IMG/VR virus record: IMGVR_UViG_3300042154_001357
Coordinates: 1-22,120 of that record
Direction: 5' to 3' (one strand)
From: a virus
Length of the DNA stretch: 22,120 nt
Each line of letters begins with the position of its first letter. The stretch's first letter is position 1. Below are positions 8,065-14,876 of the stretch, in pieces. Made by a program: the position numbers and the translations under genes. Under the pieces are notes generated by a model, which was not told the origin of the DNA, ran no database searches, and saw nothing but the letters and a program-made list of their open reading frames with translations.

Positions 8065-8481
8065 TTATCTTACTATATCTCCGATAATTAATGGAATAGT
8101 TACTTTTATAGAAGTATCTCCTTCAGAACTTGATAAAGGATTTTCTAAAAATTCACACATCTTTAAAGAATCTGATGTAAAAACAACTTTATCTGATTCA
8201 AAAACTACTAAAATATCAAATGGAGAAATAGATAGTGGGTCTCTATTTGGAGATGCAGCTATTATAGCTTTCCATTCTTCAGTATAAAGTTCTATTGAAC
8301 CTTCATACTCATATTTACCATAACCTCTTGATACTGGTTTGTAACCTGCACCATAAAGATTCTCTTTTGTCTGTTTGGATTTGTAGTCGATTTTAGTAAT
8401 ACCTACAACTGGAACTCCAAAAAGTGTCAATTTGATATTACCCCATCCGTAACTAACTCCGTTTATAAGTGGTGTTGCCAT
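8065..8481 (-). CDS. Tail tube protein
   Basis: A 138-residue protein directly after the sheath gene (7-base gap) and before the chaperone pair, the standard position of the tail tube subunit. It is beta-rich with features common to tubes of contractile tails: an N-terminal strand (LINGVSYGWGNIKLTLFGVP), a loop with KQTKENLYGAGYKPVSRGYG (about 37-56), a strand and helix (YEGSIELYTEEWKAIIAA) and a C-terminal strand pair ending TSIKVTIPLIIGDIV. Hexameric rings of this protein form the inner conduit for DNA. The family call rests on length, order and pattern together. Confidence 0.82.
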   Translation of the reverse strand: MATPLINGVSYGWGNIKLTLFGVPVVGITKIDYKSKQTKENLYGAGYKPVSRGYGKYEYEGSIELYTEEWKAIIAASPNRDPLSISPFDILVVFESDKVVFTSDSLKMCEFLENPLSSSEGDTSIKVTIPLIIGDIVR

Positions 8482-8488
8482 TTTTTAA

Positions 8489-10015
8489 TTAGATTGAAGT
8501 TGTGAAACCTATGTTAACTGTAATGAAATCTGCTACTCCTATTGGAAGTAATTGAACTGCTACTGTAATATTATTTGTAGATAATACATTTTGAGTAGAA
8601 TCAATACTTACAGCAAAATCGCTTAATTCTTCGTTTCTAACCATATCATCTAAATTAACACTTGCTTGTGAAATAAAGTATTCGATAGTAGTATTGGTTA
8701 AAGTTCCATTAGAATTTAATTTAATAGGACTAGAAAGCAAAGGCAATAGAGAAGCTCTAACACCTCTTGTGGCTTTATCAATAGTTCTGTTAGAATAAAT
8801 ATAATGGTAATCGCTAGAACTTAAAGTAGCAGTTGTAGGAGGTGTATTATAAGTTCCTGTTATTCCTATTAACTTTCTTAAAAATACATAACCATAGTTA
8901 TTTAAAGAAGTTAATTGAGAATCAGCAACAGCATTATAAAACACATTAGCTCCTGAAGCATTAATACCAAACATTAAAGTATCTAACTCAATTCCATTGC
9001 TCATGTTAAACTTTCCTACCCATGCAATAGATTCAGATACACTTGATGCAGCAACAGCTCCTAAAACAGCTCCTAATGAACCTATTGATTTAGCAGTAGC
9101 TTTCCAAAGTTTATAACCAAAAGCTATACCATCTTGTCCAATAGATACTGATACATTTTTAGAAGCTAAACTAGTTAAATCAACTAAAGCTGATAAAGAT
9201 GCAGTTCCGCTAACTTCAGGATTGTAAACAATAGATAATGGTTTGTAAAGAGTCTGTGATTCATCAGCAATAACTTGTAATGCACTTACAATAGAAGTAG
9301 CAAAAGCAGTAGAGAAGTCGTGATTAACACCAATTTGTCTTATAGTACCATTAGCATAATCTCTTACTAAAGATACGTTAGAAGCACTGTAAGTAGCATA
9401 ATAAGCTATGTAAAGGATTCCTTTAGATTGTAATCTAAAAAACTCTGATACATGATACCATTCAATAGCTCTTTTAGAAGCTATACCTGCAACTACATTT
9501 TGAGTTAAAGTACCTGCAATAGCACCAGTAGTAGTAATTACATAAGGAGTTCCTGCATTTAAAAATACACCTTGTCCTGCAACAGCTGTAATAGTTACTG
9601 TTGAACTTGTTACAATGGCTGTAAATCCATGAGTAGTTGTTCCTGCATTAATTTCAGCAGCAATAGCAGCAGCAGTGGTAGCAGTAGATACTGCATCAGC
9701 AGTAACAAAAGAATAACCAGTAATTAATTTAACAGTACCTTCAATAGTAGTACAAGTTAAATTAAAAGTATCTGCAACAGTTGCTTTAGTAGTTACTAAA
9801 TAAGTAGCAGTAGCTTTTGTTTCATCAGAATAATCTTTATTGATACCCAAAGCTTCAGCTTCTGCTAAAGAGAATACCTTTTTTATTCTATCGGTAGATG
9901 AAAAACCGCTTGGTAAAGAAGAATTGACAAACATTAGTCCACTAATGAAGTCCTCTCCTGTTAAAGGTCTACCAAGCCCACCTTGTCCATAATTAAACGT
10001 GATATTAGGTAACAT
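8489..10015 (-). CDS. Tail sheath protein with an inserted beta domain
   Basis: A 508-residue contractile tail sheath. The N-terminus (LPNITFNYGQGGLGRPLTGE) and the C-terminal half (VSIGQDGIAFGYKLWKATAK; AWVGKFNMSNGIELDTLMFG; GYVFLRKLIGITGTYN) match the Bacteroidota-type sheath (DUF2586-like), and the last strand resembles the C-terminal arm that links neighbouring subunits. Residues about 71-178, very rich in Thr, Ala and Val, interrupt the core between AEAEALGI and AIEWYHVSEFFRLQSKG; they look like a separate beta-sandwich (FTAIVTSSTVTITAVAGQGV). Its presence identifies the virion as contractile. The gene follows a hairpin terminator, so it may be expressed at a level different from the capsid genes. 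Confidence 0.88.
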   Translation of the reverse strand: MLPNITFNYGQGGLGRPLTGEDFISGLMFVNSSLPSGFSSTDRIKKVFSLAEAEALGINKDYSDETKATATYLVTTKATVADTFNLTCTTIEGTVKLITGYSFVTADAVSTATTAAAIAAEINAGTTTHGFTAIVTSSTVTITAVAGQGVFLNAGTPYVITTTGAIAGTLTQNVVAGIASKRAIEWYHVSEFFRLQSKGILYIAYYATYSASNVSLVRDYANGTIRQIGVNHDFSTAFATSIVSALQVIADESQTLYKPLSIVYNPEVSGTASLSALVDLTSLASKNVSVSIGQDGIAFGYKLWKATAKSIGSLGAVLGAVAASSVSESIAWVGKFNMSNGIELDTLMFGINASGANVFYNAVADSQLTSLNNYGYVFLRKLIGITGTYNTPPTTATLSSSDYHYIYSNRTIDKATRGVRASLLPLLSSPIKLNSNGTLTNTTIEYFISQASVNLDDMVRNEELSDFAVSIDSTQNVLSTNNITVAVQLLPIGVADFITVNIGFTTSI

Positions 10016-10042
10016 TGTTTTTGGTTTTTATGCTCTTAGAAA

Positions 10043-10074
10043 AAAAGCCACCCATTATGTAACAAGTGGCTTTT
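10043..10074 (-). terminator. Rho-independent terminator-like hairpin before the sheath gene
   Basis: The arms aaaagccac (10043-10051) and gtggctttt (10066-10074) pair perfectly around a 14-base loop. On the minus strand the GC-rich part of the stem is followed by a run of seven T residues, as expected for an intrinsic terminator. It lies between the 58-residue gene and the sheath gene, so partial termination could lower tail-gene expression relative to head genes. Confidence 0.65.
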
Positions 10075-10095
10075 CTTTCTTTAAGCGGTTTATAA

Positions 10096-10272
10096 TTATT
10101 TTGTTTTTTTTATTTCTTTTACTTTATCTTCAACTTTTTCAGAACTTAATAGCTCTTCTCTAGTTTTTATTTTGTGTTCTGCATTTGGTTTATGTATTGA
10201 CCAAACTTCTTCTACAAAATATACGTTTTTAACGTGAGGATGTGATAGTAAAAAGTCTTTTAACTCTTCCAT
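10096..10272 (-). CDS. Small charged phage protein, 58 residues, unknown function
   Basis: An ATG at 10272-10270 opens a 58-codon frame ending at TAA 10098-10096. The protein begins MEELKDFLLSHPHVKNVYFV, has a central EEVWSIHKPNAEHKIKTREE and ends in a Lys/Glu-rich helix (SEKVEDKVKEIKKTK). It fills the gap between the head protein gene (12 bases upstream) and the terminator before the sheath gene. The pattern 'short acidic helix, H-P-x-V-x-x-V-Y-F' suggests a folded domain rather than noise. Function is unknown; a minor head or head-tail joining part is one possibility. Confidence 0.6.
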   Translation of the reverse strand: MEELKDFLLSHPHVKNVYFVEEVWSIHKPNAEHKIKTREELLSSEKVEDKVKEIKKTK

Positions 10273-10284
10273 AACAAAATGTTA

Positions 10285-10641
10285 TTAAGCTTCTAAAGCT
10301 CTGCCTTTTTCAACAAAAGCAGTTCCATTGAAAACAAAAGATACTGAACCTGATTTACCTGAAAGTACAGTTAAAGTACCAGCAGTAGCAAAACCAGTTG
10401 AAAAAGTTACTACTCTGTTAGCAGCTGAAGCTTTGAAAACACATACTAATTCATCACAATCTTGTGAAGAAGTAACAGTAGCTACTAATGATAAAGCACC
10501 TGTTAAATCAGCAGGTAAAACATAAGTTTTAGCAGCATTAGGAACGATAGTTACTGAAGCAGCATAAGCAGGAGTTAATTTAGCAAAAGTTAATACTCTT
10601 CCTGTGTTATCATCGCTTTTTGTTAATCCGAAACGTGGCAT
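10285..10641 (-). CDS. Small beta-rich head protein, possible capsid decoration protein
   Basis: A 118-residue protein directly downstream of the major capsid gene. It is rich in Ala, Val, Thr and Ser and built of alternating strands (LTFAKLTPAYAASVTIVPNA; ALSLVATVTSSQDCDELVCV; TLTVLSGKSGSVSFVFNGTA). Position after the capsid gene is that of decoration or stabilisation proteins (lambda gpD class), and the composition fits an exposed beta protein, but I do not recognise a named family. The segment VVTFSTGFATAGTLTVLSG resembles phage surface beta modules. It is preceded by a GGGGG/CCCCC hairpin. Confidence 0.5.
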   Translation of the reverse strand: MPRFGLTKSDDNTGRVLTFAKLTPAYAASVTIVPNAAKTYVLPADLTGALSLVATVTSSQDCDELVCVFKASAANRVVTFSTGFATAGTLTVLSGKSGSVSFVFNGTAFVEKGRALEA

Positions 10642-10670
10642 ATTTATAAGTTTTTATAGGTTTAAAATAA

Positions 10671-10688
10671 GGGGGTTTTTAAGCCCCC
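10671..10688 (-). terminator. G5/C5 hairpin after the major capsid gene
   Basis: ggggg (10671-10675) and ccccc (10684-10688) form a 5-bp all-GC stem with an 8-base loop, just after the capsid stop codon. On the minus strand it is followed by TTATTTTAAA rather than a clean T run, so it could be a weak terminator or an mRNA 3'-end stabiliser that keeps capsid mRNA abundant. In such an AT-rich genome a ten-base GC stem is unlikely by chance. Confidence 0.5.
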
Positions 10689-10694
10689 ATTTAA

Positions 10695-11687
10695 TTAAGC
10701 TGTTATAGTAGTGTAGATTACTAATTGGTCAGCAAATCCAATTTGAGTATCCATTTTGAAAAGACCTTTAACAAAGAACATTTCAGAGTTGTTTTGCAAT
10801 CTCATCAACTGTAATTGGTTATCTTCAGTACTATTGATACCTAACCAAAGATTTGAATCAATATCAGGTTTAGCAATACATACATAAAAAGTATCTTCAG
10901 GAAGACCTGCAACTGGAACTACATCATAACCTGAATATCTGTTGATACCTGATTCAGTAGTGTCCTGATTTTTGTATAGGTCTTGTCTTAAAGCTTGTTC
11001 GTATTTTAATTGGTCAGCGTAAGAAACTACAAATTTCAAACCTGCTTTACCATATCTGTATAGTAATGCTTTAGGAACTAGATTAAGAGCAGCTTGGAAT
11101 TTATCTCTGATGTTAGAGTAAGTCAAAGCAATTGGAGTAGGAACTGAAATAATACCTGATGCGTCTAAAGCTTTTTTGATAATACCATCAAAATAGAAAT
11201 AAGCAGCAGCACCAGCTACATCACCTTTAGTAGTAGGATTAACAGCAGCACCTTGAGTATCATATTCTTTACGACCTCTGTGGATAGCGTTTTCAAAAAA
11301 CTCATTCAAACGTTTCATTGTTTGCATAACCATGAAGTTTTCAGCAGTTACTGGCAATTCACGACCAAGCAATTTTGGTTGTAATTGTTCAGCATAAAAG
11401 TGAGCTTCAAAATCTCTTGGATTAAACTCATAATAAAGCATTAAATCTTGTGGCTCTAATACTCTACCATCTACTACTACATCTCCTTGAGAAACTGGAG
11501 TAGCACTTCTTCTTTGCATAAAGTTAGATACTTCAATACGTGGAATAGTCTTTTTCTTTTTAATTCCATCCTCTACATAAATTACACCTTTTTCAATAGT
11601 GTCTGCACCAACTACTGCTCTAGTAATCATGTAACTAGCAGCAGGTCCTGACCATGTGGTGTCTTGGATATTTAACGCTTCAGCCAT
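10695..11687 (-). CDS. Major capsid protein
   Basis: A 330-residue protein following the protease/scaffold gene, the usual place of the major head protein. The composition and layout fit an HK97-type fold: N-terminal arm, an E-loop-like region (VIYVEDGIKKKKTIPRIEVS, about 35-54), a long spine helix (TAENFMVMQTMKRLNEFFEN, about 118-137), and a beta-rich P/A domain (YGKAGLKFVVSYADQLKYEQ, about 211-230; SGYDVVPVAGLPEDTFYVCI, about 251-270), ending with VKGLFKMDTQIGFADQLVIY. There is no N-terminal delta-domain-like scaffold, consistent with a separate scaffold fused to the protease. The gene has an A-rich leader before its ATG and no Shine-Dalgarno sequence. Confidence 0.88.
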   Translation of the reverse strand: MAEALNIQDTTWSGPAASYMITRAVVGADTIEKGVIYVEDGIKKKKTIPRIEVSNFMQRRSATPVSQGDVVVDGRVLEPQDLMLYYEFNPRDFEAHFYAEQLQPKLLGRELPVTAENFMVMQTMKRLNEFFENAIHRGRKEYDTQGAAVNPTTKGDVAGAAAYFYFDGIIKKALDASGIISVPTPIALTYSNIRDKFQAALNLVPKALLYRYGKAGLKFVVSYADQLKYEQALRQDLYKNQDTTESGINRYSGYDVVPVAGLPEDTFYVCIAKPDIDSNLWLGINSTEDNQLQLMRLQNNSEMFFVKGLFKMDTQIGFADQLVIYTTITA

Positions 11688-11710
11688 TTTTTCTGTTTTT
11701 TATTTGTTAA

Positions 11711-12184
11711 TTATTTATTGAATTTATTTTGTAAGTTAGCCATTGTTCTAGCAGCTATGTTAGTAAGCAAATCGTCAGATTCGTTTATTGAATTAACTAC
11801 TATATCAACACCTTTTTTAGAAACTGAAAGACCTTTAATCATTTCACTAGCAGCATCAAAATTCTCTAATGCTAGGTTAGTCCAATGAGCAGCAAAGTCA
11901 TTAGTAAATTTGCCATCTTTAACAGCTTCATTTATTAATTCTTCAGCTTTGTTTTTAGCTTCCATTTTTTTAGCATTTTCTGCTTCTTCATCAGATTCAT
12001 CTTTAGCTTTTTTAAGCTCTTTCAATTTGTCTGACAATTCATTACATTTAGCTTTAGCTTCATCATAAGCTTTTTTGATTTTTTCAAATTCGCTCATTTT
12101 GTTTTCCATTTCTGAAATAGCAGCTAAAATGGTTTCTTCGGTAGCATCTACTGCTAATCCTAGTTTGTTAATAATGTTTTCCAT
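11711..12184 (-). CDS. Possible nested scaffolding protein (internal in-frame start)
   Basis: Met206 of the protease-scaffold protein (ATG at 12184-12182) opens exactly at the junction between protease and scaffold and would yield a 157-residue free scaffold starting MENIINKLGL. The bases before it (AAAACAATTAATAAAATG on the minus strand) are A/T-rich like the other starts in this phage, and similar to the leader of the sheath gene. Nested scaffolds made from an internal start are known for lambda Nu3 and Mu gpZ. Direct evidence for translation is not available from sequence. Confidence 0.45.
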   Translation of the reverse strand: MENIINKLGLAVDATEETILAAISEMENKMSEFEKIKKAYDEAKAKCNELSDKLKELKKAKDESDEEAENAKKMEAKNKAEELINEAVKDGKFTNDFAAHWTNLALENFDAASEMIKGLSVSKKGVDIVVNSINESDDLLTNIAARTMANLQNKFNK

Positions 12185-12799
12185 TTTATTAATTGTTTTT
12201 GGTTTGTAACTGTTTATTATTTCTGTTGCTTCTAACCATGCAGCTTTAACATCAGAACTAACTATCTTTGGCTTATTCTCTTTACTTATTTCTATTTTAT
12301 CTGCTAACCCTGCTGCTATGCTTTCTGAAGCACTAAACCAGCTTGTAACATCCATTAGCTTAGATAACTCTTTTTCTGTTTTACCAGTCTTACGACTTAA
12401 CATTACTAAAAGACTATCTTTAATTTTTGCTAAACTTTTCTTATCTCCATTAGAAGGATTATGAATCATTAATAAAGCATAGTCTGCCATTATTCTGTTT
12501 CTACCTGCTTGAAAGATTACTCCTGCAATACTAGCAGCTATACCTATATTATAAGTATCTACTTTAGCATTAGATTTTAAAATAGCATTATAAATACTCA
12601 TTCCATCTATTACAGAACCACCTATGCTATTTATTCTTACTTGTATTCTTTTTTTCTGTAAGCTATCTAAATAAAGCAATTCTTTTGCAAATTCTGCACC
12701 ATCAATACCCTCTCCTTTATCAGAATCGTATCCAATGTGCTTATCTAGCATCATTATTGGCTCTTCGGCAGCTATATCTATGGTATATTTTAATTGCAT
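11711..12799 (-). CDS. Head maturation protease (ClpP/S14 type) fused to scaffold
   Basis: A 362-residue two-part protein. Residues 1-170 form a ClpP-like serine protease: INSIGGSVIDGMSIYNAI (57-74), the nucleophile Ser90 in GIAASIAGVI, the His113 in LLMIHNPSN, and Asp150 followed by the SASESIAAGLAD segment. Residues about 206-362 are a highly charged, Lys/Glu-rich coiled-coil scaffold (EFEKIKKAYDEAKAKCNELS). During head assembly the scaffold guides capsid polymerisation and the protease removes it. The gene begins the second minus-strand block and is followed by the capsid gene after 23 bases. The -AAENA-like end domain (about 280-362) could bind the capsid protein. Confidence 0.9.
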   Translation of the reverse strand: MQLKYTIDIAAEEPIMMLDKHIGYDSDKGEGIDGAEFAKELLYLDSLQKKRIQVRINSIGGSVIDGMSIYNAILKSNAKVDTYNIGIAASIAGVIFQAGRNRIMADYALLMIHNPSNGDKKSLAKIKDSLLVMLSRKTGKTEKELSKLMDVTSWFSASESIAAGLADKIEISKENKPKIVSSDVKAAWLEATEIINSYKPKTINKMENIINKLGLAVDATEETILAAISEMENKMSEFEKIKKAYDEAKAKCNELSDKLKELKKAKDESDEEAENAKKMEAKNKAEELINEAVKDGKFTNDFAAHWTNLALENFDAASEMIKGLSVSKKGVDIVVNSINESDDLLTNIAARTMANLQNKFNK

Positions 12800-12841
12800 A
12801 TTTACAAAGGTTTATATTTTAAAATAATAATTACTAGTTAC

Positions 12842-12873
12842 TTGTAATAATGTTGTATATTTTTCTATTTTTG
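12842..12873 (+). promoter_or_regulatory. Bacteroidota-type promoter for the plus-strand cassette
   Basis: TATTTTTG (12866-12873) matches the -7 consensus TAnnTTTG exactly, and TTG (12842-12844) lies 21 bases upstream in the -33 position. Transcription would begin close to 12880, about 12 bases before the ATG of the ribbon-helix-helix-like gene. Confidence 0.6.
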
Positions 12874-12892
12874 CTTAACTAATAACACTTTT

Positions 12893-13138
12893 ATGACAAA
12901 TAATAAAAATAAACATTTATATAGCGTTATGTCTTACTTAAGACCTCGTTATTATAAAATGTTAACTGCTCATTGTTACCTTAATTATGAAAGTAAATCA
13001 GAAGCGGTTGAAAAAGCTGTCATAACTTTTATTAATGGATTAGATGAAAAACAACAAACTGCTCTTTTAAGGCTTTATGATGAAATGCCTGAAAAAGCAA
13101 AGAAAAATCCTAAATTCTTGTCATCTAATGGAGATTAA
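12893..13138 (+). CDS. Ribbon-helix-helix-like DNA-binding protein
   Basis: An 81-residue protein on the opposite strand to its neighbours. Residues 9-50 fit a ribbon-helix-helix fold: a strand (about 9-16, LYSVMSYL), a first helix (18-30), the turn ESKSEAV (33-39) and a second helix (AVEKAVITFINGL, 38-50). The S-K-S-E-A-V turn is the typical 'S-[RK]-S-E-x-[IV]' signature of this family. The rest is a charged helical tail. Such dimers bind operators and usually repress nearby promoters, so regulation of the flanking structural blocks or of itself is inferred. It has its own promoter just upstream. It could instead be a moron regulator acting on host genes. Confidence 0.6.
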   Translation: MTNNKNKHLYSVMSYLRPRYYKMLTAHCYLNYESKSEAVEKAVITFINGLDEKQQTALLRLYDEMPEKAKKNPKFLSSNGD

Positions 13139-13316
13139 AGGAATTATTTTCAAAAAACGATATTGTGTTAAATGTTTTAAATTCAAATACATTTGGGAGC
13201 GCTCCTATAAACCTTATGTAATGAAAGTTACTGGAGGTAGCAGTTATTGTTGTTTAAAACATAGTATACAAAAAAAGGGACTTGTTAAATCCCTTCTTTG
13301 TATTATTGATTTTTAA
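13128..13316 (+). CDS. Small Cys/His-rich protein, zinc-knuckle-like
   Basis: An ATG at 13128 (11-base overlap with the ribbon-helix-helix gene) opens a 62-codon frame that stops at 13316. The protein is basic and has Cys13-x2-Cys16 and Cys41-Cys42-x2-His45, a spacing compatible with a zinc ribbon or knuckle (RYCVKCFKFK ... SYCCLKH). The overlap suggests translational coupling. Its last codons run through the terminator hairpin, so full-length translation needs readthrough or a terminator that acts late. A longer start at 13077 is possible but overlaps the upstream gene by over 60 bases and is less likely. Moderate confidence that it is expressed. Confidence 0.4.
   Translation: MEIKGIIFKKRYCVKCFKFKYIWERSYKPYVMKVTGGSSYCCLKHSIQKKGLVKSLLCIIDF
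13275..13295. terminator. Bidirectional rho-independent terminator
   Basis: aaggga (13275-13280) pairs with tccctt (13290-13295) around a 9-base loop. On the minus strand the stem is followed by TTTTTTTGT, a clear T run that ends the right-hand structural block. On the plus strand it is followed by ctttgtatt and may end the cassette transcript. It separates the two minus-strand blocks. Confidence 0.7.
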
Positions 13317-14185
13317 GCTCCAAAACCAAATGTTATTTGACCATACAAATATATATTGTTTGTTCCGTCAGTATTAAAATTAGTAAATGCTGACCTAGAA
13401 GGAATAATAGTAAGATATTGATTGCTTCCATATCCTCCAGCAGTATATATTCTTGTAGCAATTTCTTTTATTGTACCTGATGCTTCTGTTGCAGTTAAAT
13501 AGGTATTTAAAAAATAACCCATATTTGTAAATATACTTGATATAGTTAAAGATTCAGGCAATTTAATATAAAAAGCATCAACATTAGCAGTAGCATCAGC
13601 CCCTTCTATGTTAAAATTTAATGTAATTATTTGATTTTTATAATCTATATTGTAAAATAAATTTTTAGTAGATGCTCCTAATACAGTAAATGTTCCTGAT
13701 GAAGCAGCTACATCTGAATTTGTTAAAGTATAACTTTTCCATTGTTTTTTAATAGAATACCAATTATTATAAGCATAAAAATCAACAGATACTGCATCAG
13801 AAATAACAATAGTTTTTATTTGATGTACATTATGAGTAGTATTATCACTAAATAAAACAGGGTCAATACCCGATACATAACTAGTAGTAATAGTTCCTTT
13901 TAATCCATTAACTATTGAAGCAGTTGAAAAGGCAGGAACTTGATAAATTTCTCCATTATAATAAACTGCTCCTGCACTTATTATAGCACTATTTCCAATT
14001 CCTGTTCCAGTTCCTGTATTTATACATCCCCAAAGAATAGTAATACTTGATGGGTCTGAAACAATACTTTCGCCATAAGCTTTTGTTAATTCATCAATCA
14101 TTTCATTATAATGTTGATGAGTTTGTTTTAAATAAGGTTGTTTAGCTGTTGAGGTTATATCCCCATATAATACATGTTTTGCCAT
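13313..14185 (-). CDS. Baseplate-attached fibre or adaptor protein
   Basis: A 290-residue protein, last gene of the right-hand block. The N-terminus (1-50) has a helical segment (YLKQTHQHYNEMIDELTKAY) that could attach to the baseplate. It is followed by SITILWGCINTGTGTGIGNS and SAGAVYYNGEIYQVPAF, a motif I associate with proteins next to baseplate wedge genes in Bacteroidota phages, where a virion-exposed beta domain follows. The remainder (100-290) is Thr/Ser/Asn-rich beta sequence. Its position just after the J-like and following wedge gene suggests a fibre adaptor (Mu gp49/P2 gpH-like place). The stop codon shares the TTAA with the convergent plus-strand ORF. Confidence 0.55.
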   Translation of the reverse strand: MAKHVLYGDITSTAKQPYLKQTHQHYNEMIDELTKAYGESIVSDPSSITILWGCINTGTGTGIGNSAIISAGAVYYNGEIYQVPAFSTASIVNGLKGTITTSYVSGIDPVLFSDNTTHNVHQIKTIVISDAVSVDFYAYNNWYSIKKQWKSYTLTNSDVAASSGTFTVLGASTKNLFYNIDYKNQIITLNFNIEGADATANVDAFYIKLPESLTISSIFTNMGYFLNTYLTATEASGTIKEIATRIYTAGGYGSNQYLTIIPSRSAFTNFNTDGTNNIYLYGQITFGFGA

Positions 14186-14188
14186 TTT

Positions 14189-14875
14189 TTAATAAGATAA
14201 TATGTTATAAATAGTTCCTGAAACTTTTAATCTATCTGCTATTGTAGCTATTTGTTGTTTAAGATAATCAGCTGATATTCCTAATGTAGTAGGTAAACCA
14301 ACTGGATAATATATAGTAAAACTATAAGTAACTGTATTACTATAACTTGCTCCTACATATTGTAATGCTTGTATTCCTTCATTAGCCGCATAAGAACTAT
14401 TAATATCATCAGATGAAACTAAAAAACTATTTACATCAATAACATTATTAGATATATATATAACATTTACAGAAGGTGGCTGAACAAAAGGTAAATCAAA
14501 ATATGAATTTAAAGCATATTCAAATGAAATAAGTTGAGAAGTATATTTTAATCTGTCTGTTAAACCAATAAAAACATCTTGTGTCTTATACCAATATCTA
14601 ATATCTACTGGTGTAATTCCTGCTGGTGTATCTTGTATGCTACAATAAATACTTTTATTAGTATATCTTACAAAACTATCTTTAGGATAAATAGTTGAAT
14701 TATTCCAATTAGCAGCAACGCTACCATCTTTATAATCTACAAAAAATCTAGCGTGAAGCCACTGTAAAGGATATAACAATACTTTACCCCATTTTAAATA
14801 TATTGATTGCCTTTTATTAGGCGGCATCAATTCTTCCCATCTATCTGAAAAATCTGTATTATAATTAAATGGCAT
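14189..14875 (-). CDS. Baseplate protein with a carbohydrate-binding-like module (gpI-like position)
   Basis: A 228-residue protein 1 base after the J-like gene, the position of P2 gpI. The N-terminus (about 1-50) contains KWGKVLLYPLQWLHARFFVD, probably the wedge-binding part. Residues about 56-98 have the layout of a small carbohydrate-binding module: NWNNSTIYPKDSFVRYTNKS, then IYCSIQDTPAGITP and a closing YW. The remainder is beta-rich, with a C-terminal helix (ADYLKQQIATIADRLKV). The module resembles the three repeats in the neck connector of this same phage. Glycan binding is inferred from the pattern only; the gpI relation is from gene order. Confidence 0.55.
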   Translation of the reverse strand: MPFNYNTDFSDRWEELMPPNKRQSIYLKWGKVLLYPLQWLHARFFVDYKDGSVAANWNNSTIYPKDSFVRYTNKSIYCSIQDTPAGITPVDIRYWYKTQDVFIGLTDRLKYTSQLISFEYALNSYFDLPFVQPPSVNVIYISNNVIDVNSFLVSSDDINSSYAANEGIQALQYVGASYSNTVTYSFTIYYPVGLPTTLGISADYLKQQIATIADRLKVSGTIYNILSY

Positions 14876-14876
14876 A

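Noticed and set aside
12805-12812. AACCTTTG on the minus strand just before the protease gene, a near match to TAnnTTTG
   Set aside because: It has one mismatch, is 5 bases from the start codon, and no -33 element is present. The promoter of the protease/capsid block remains unidentified.
13077-13316. Longer 79-codon version of the Cys/His-rich ORF
   Set aside because: It would overlap the ribbon-helix-helix gene by more than 60 bases; the start at 13128 gives an 11-base overlap and keeps all Cys/His residues.
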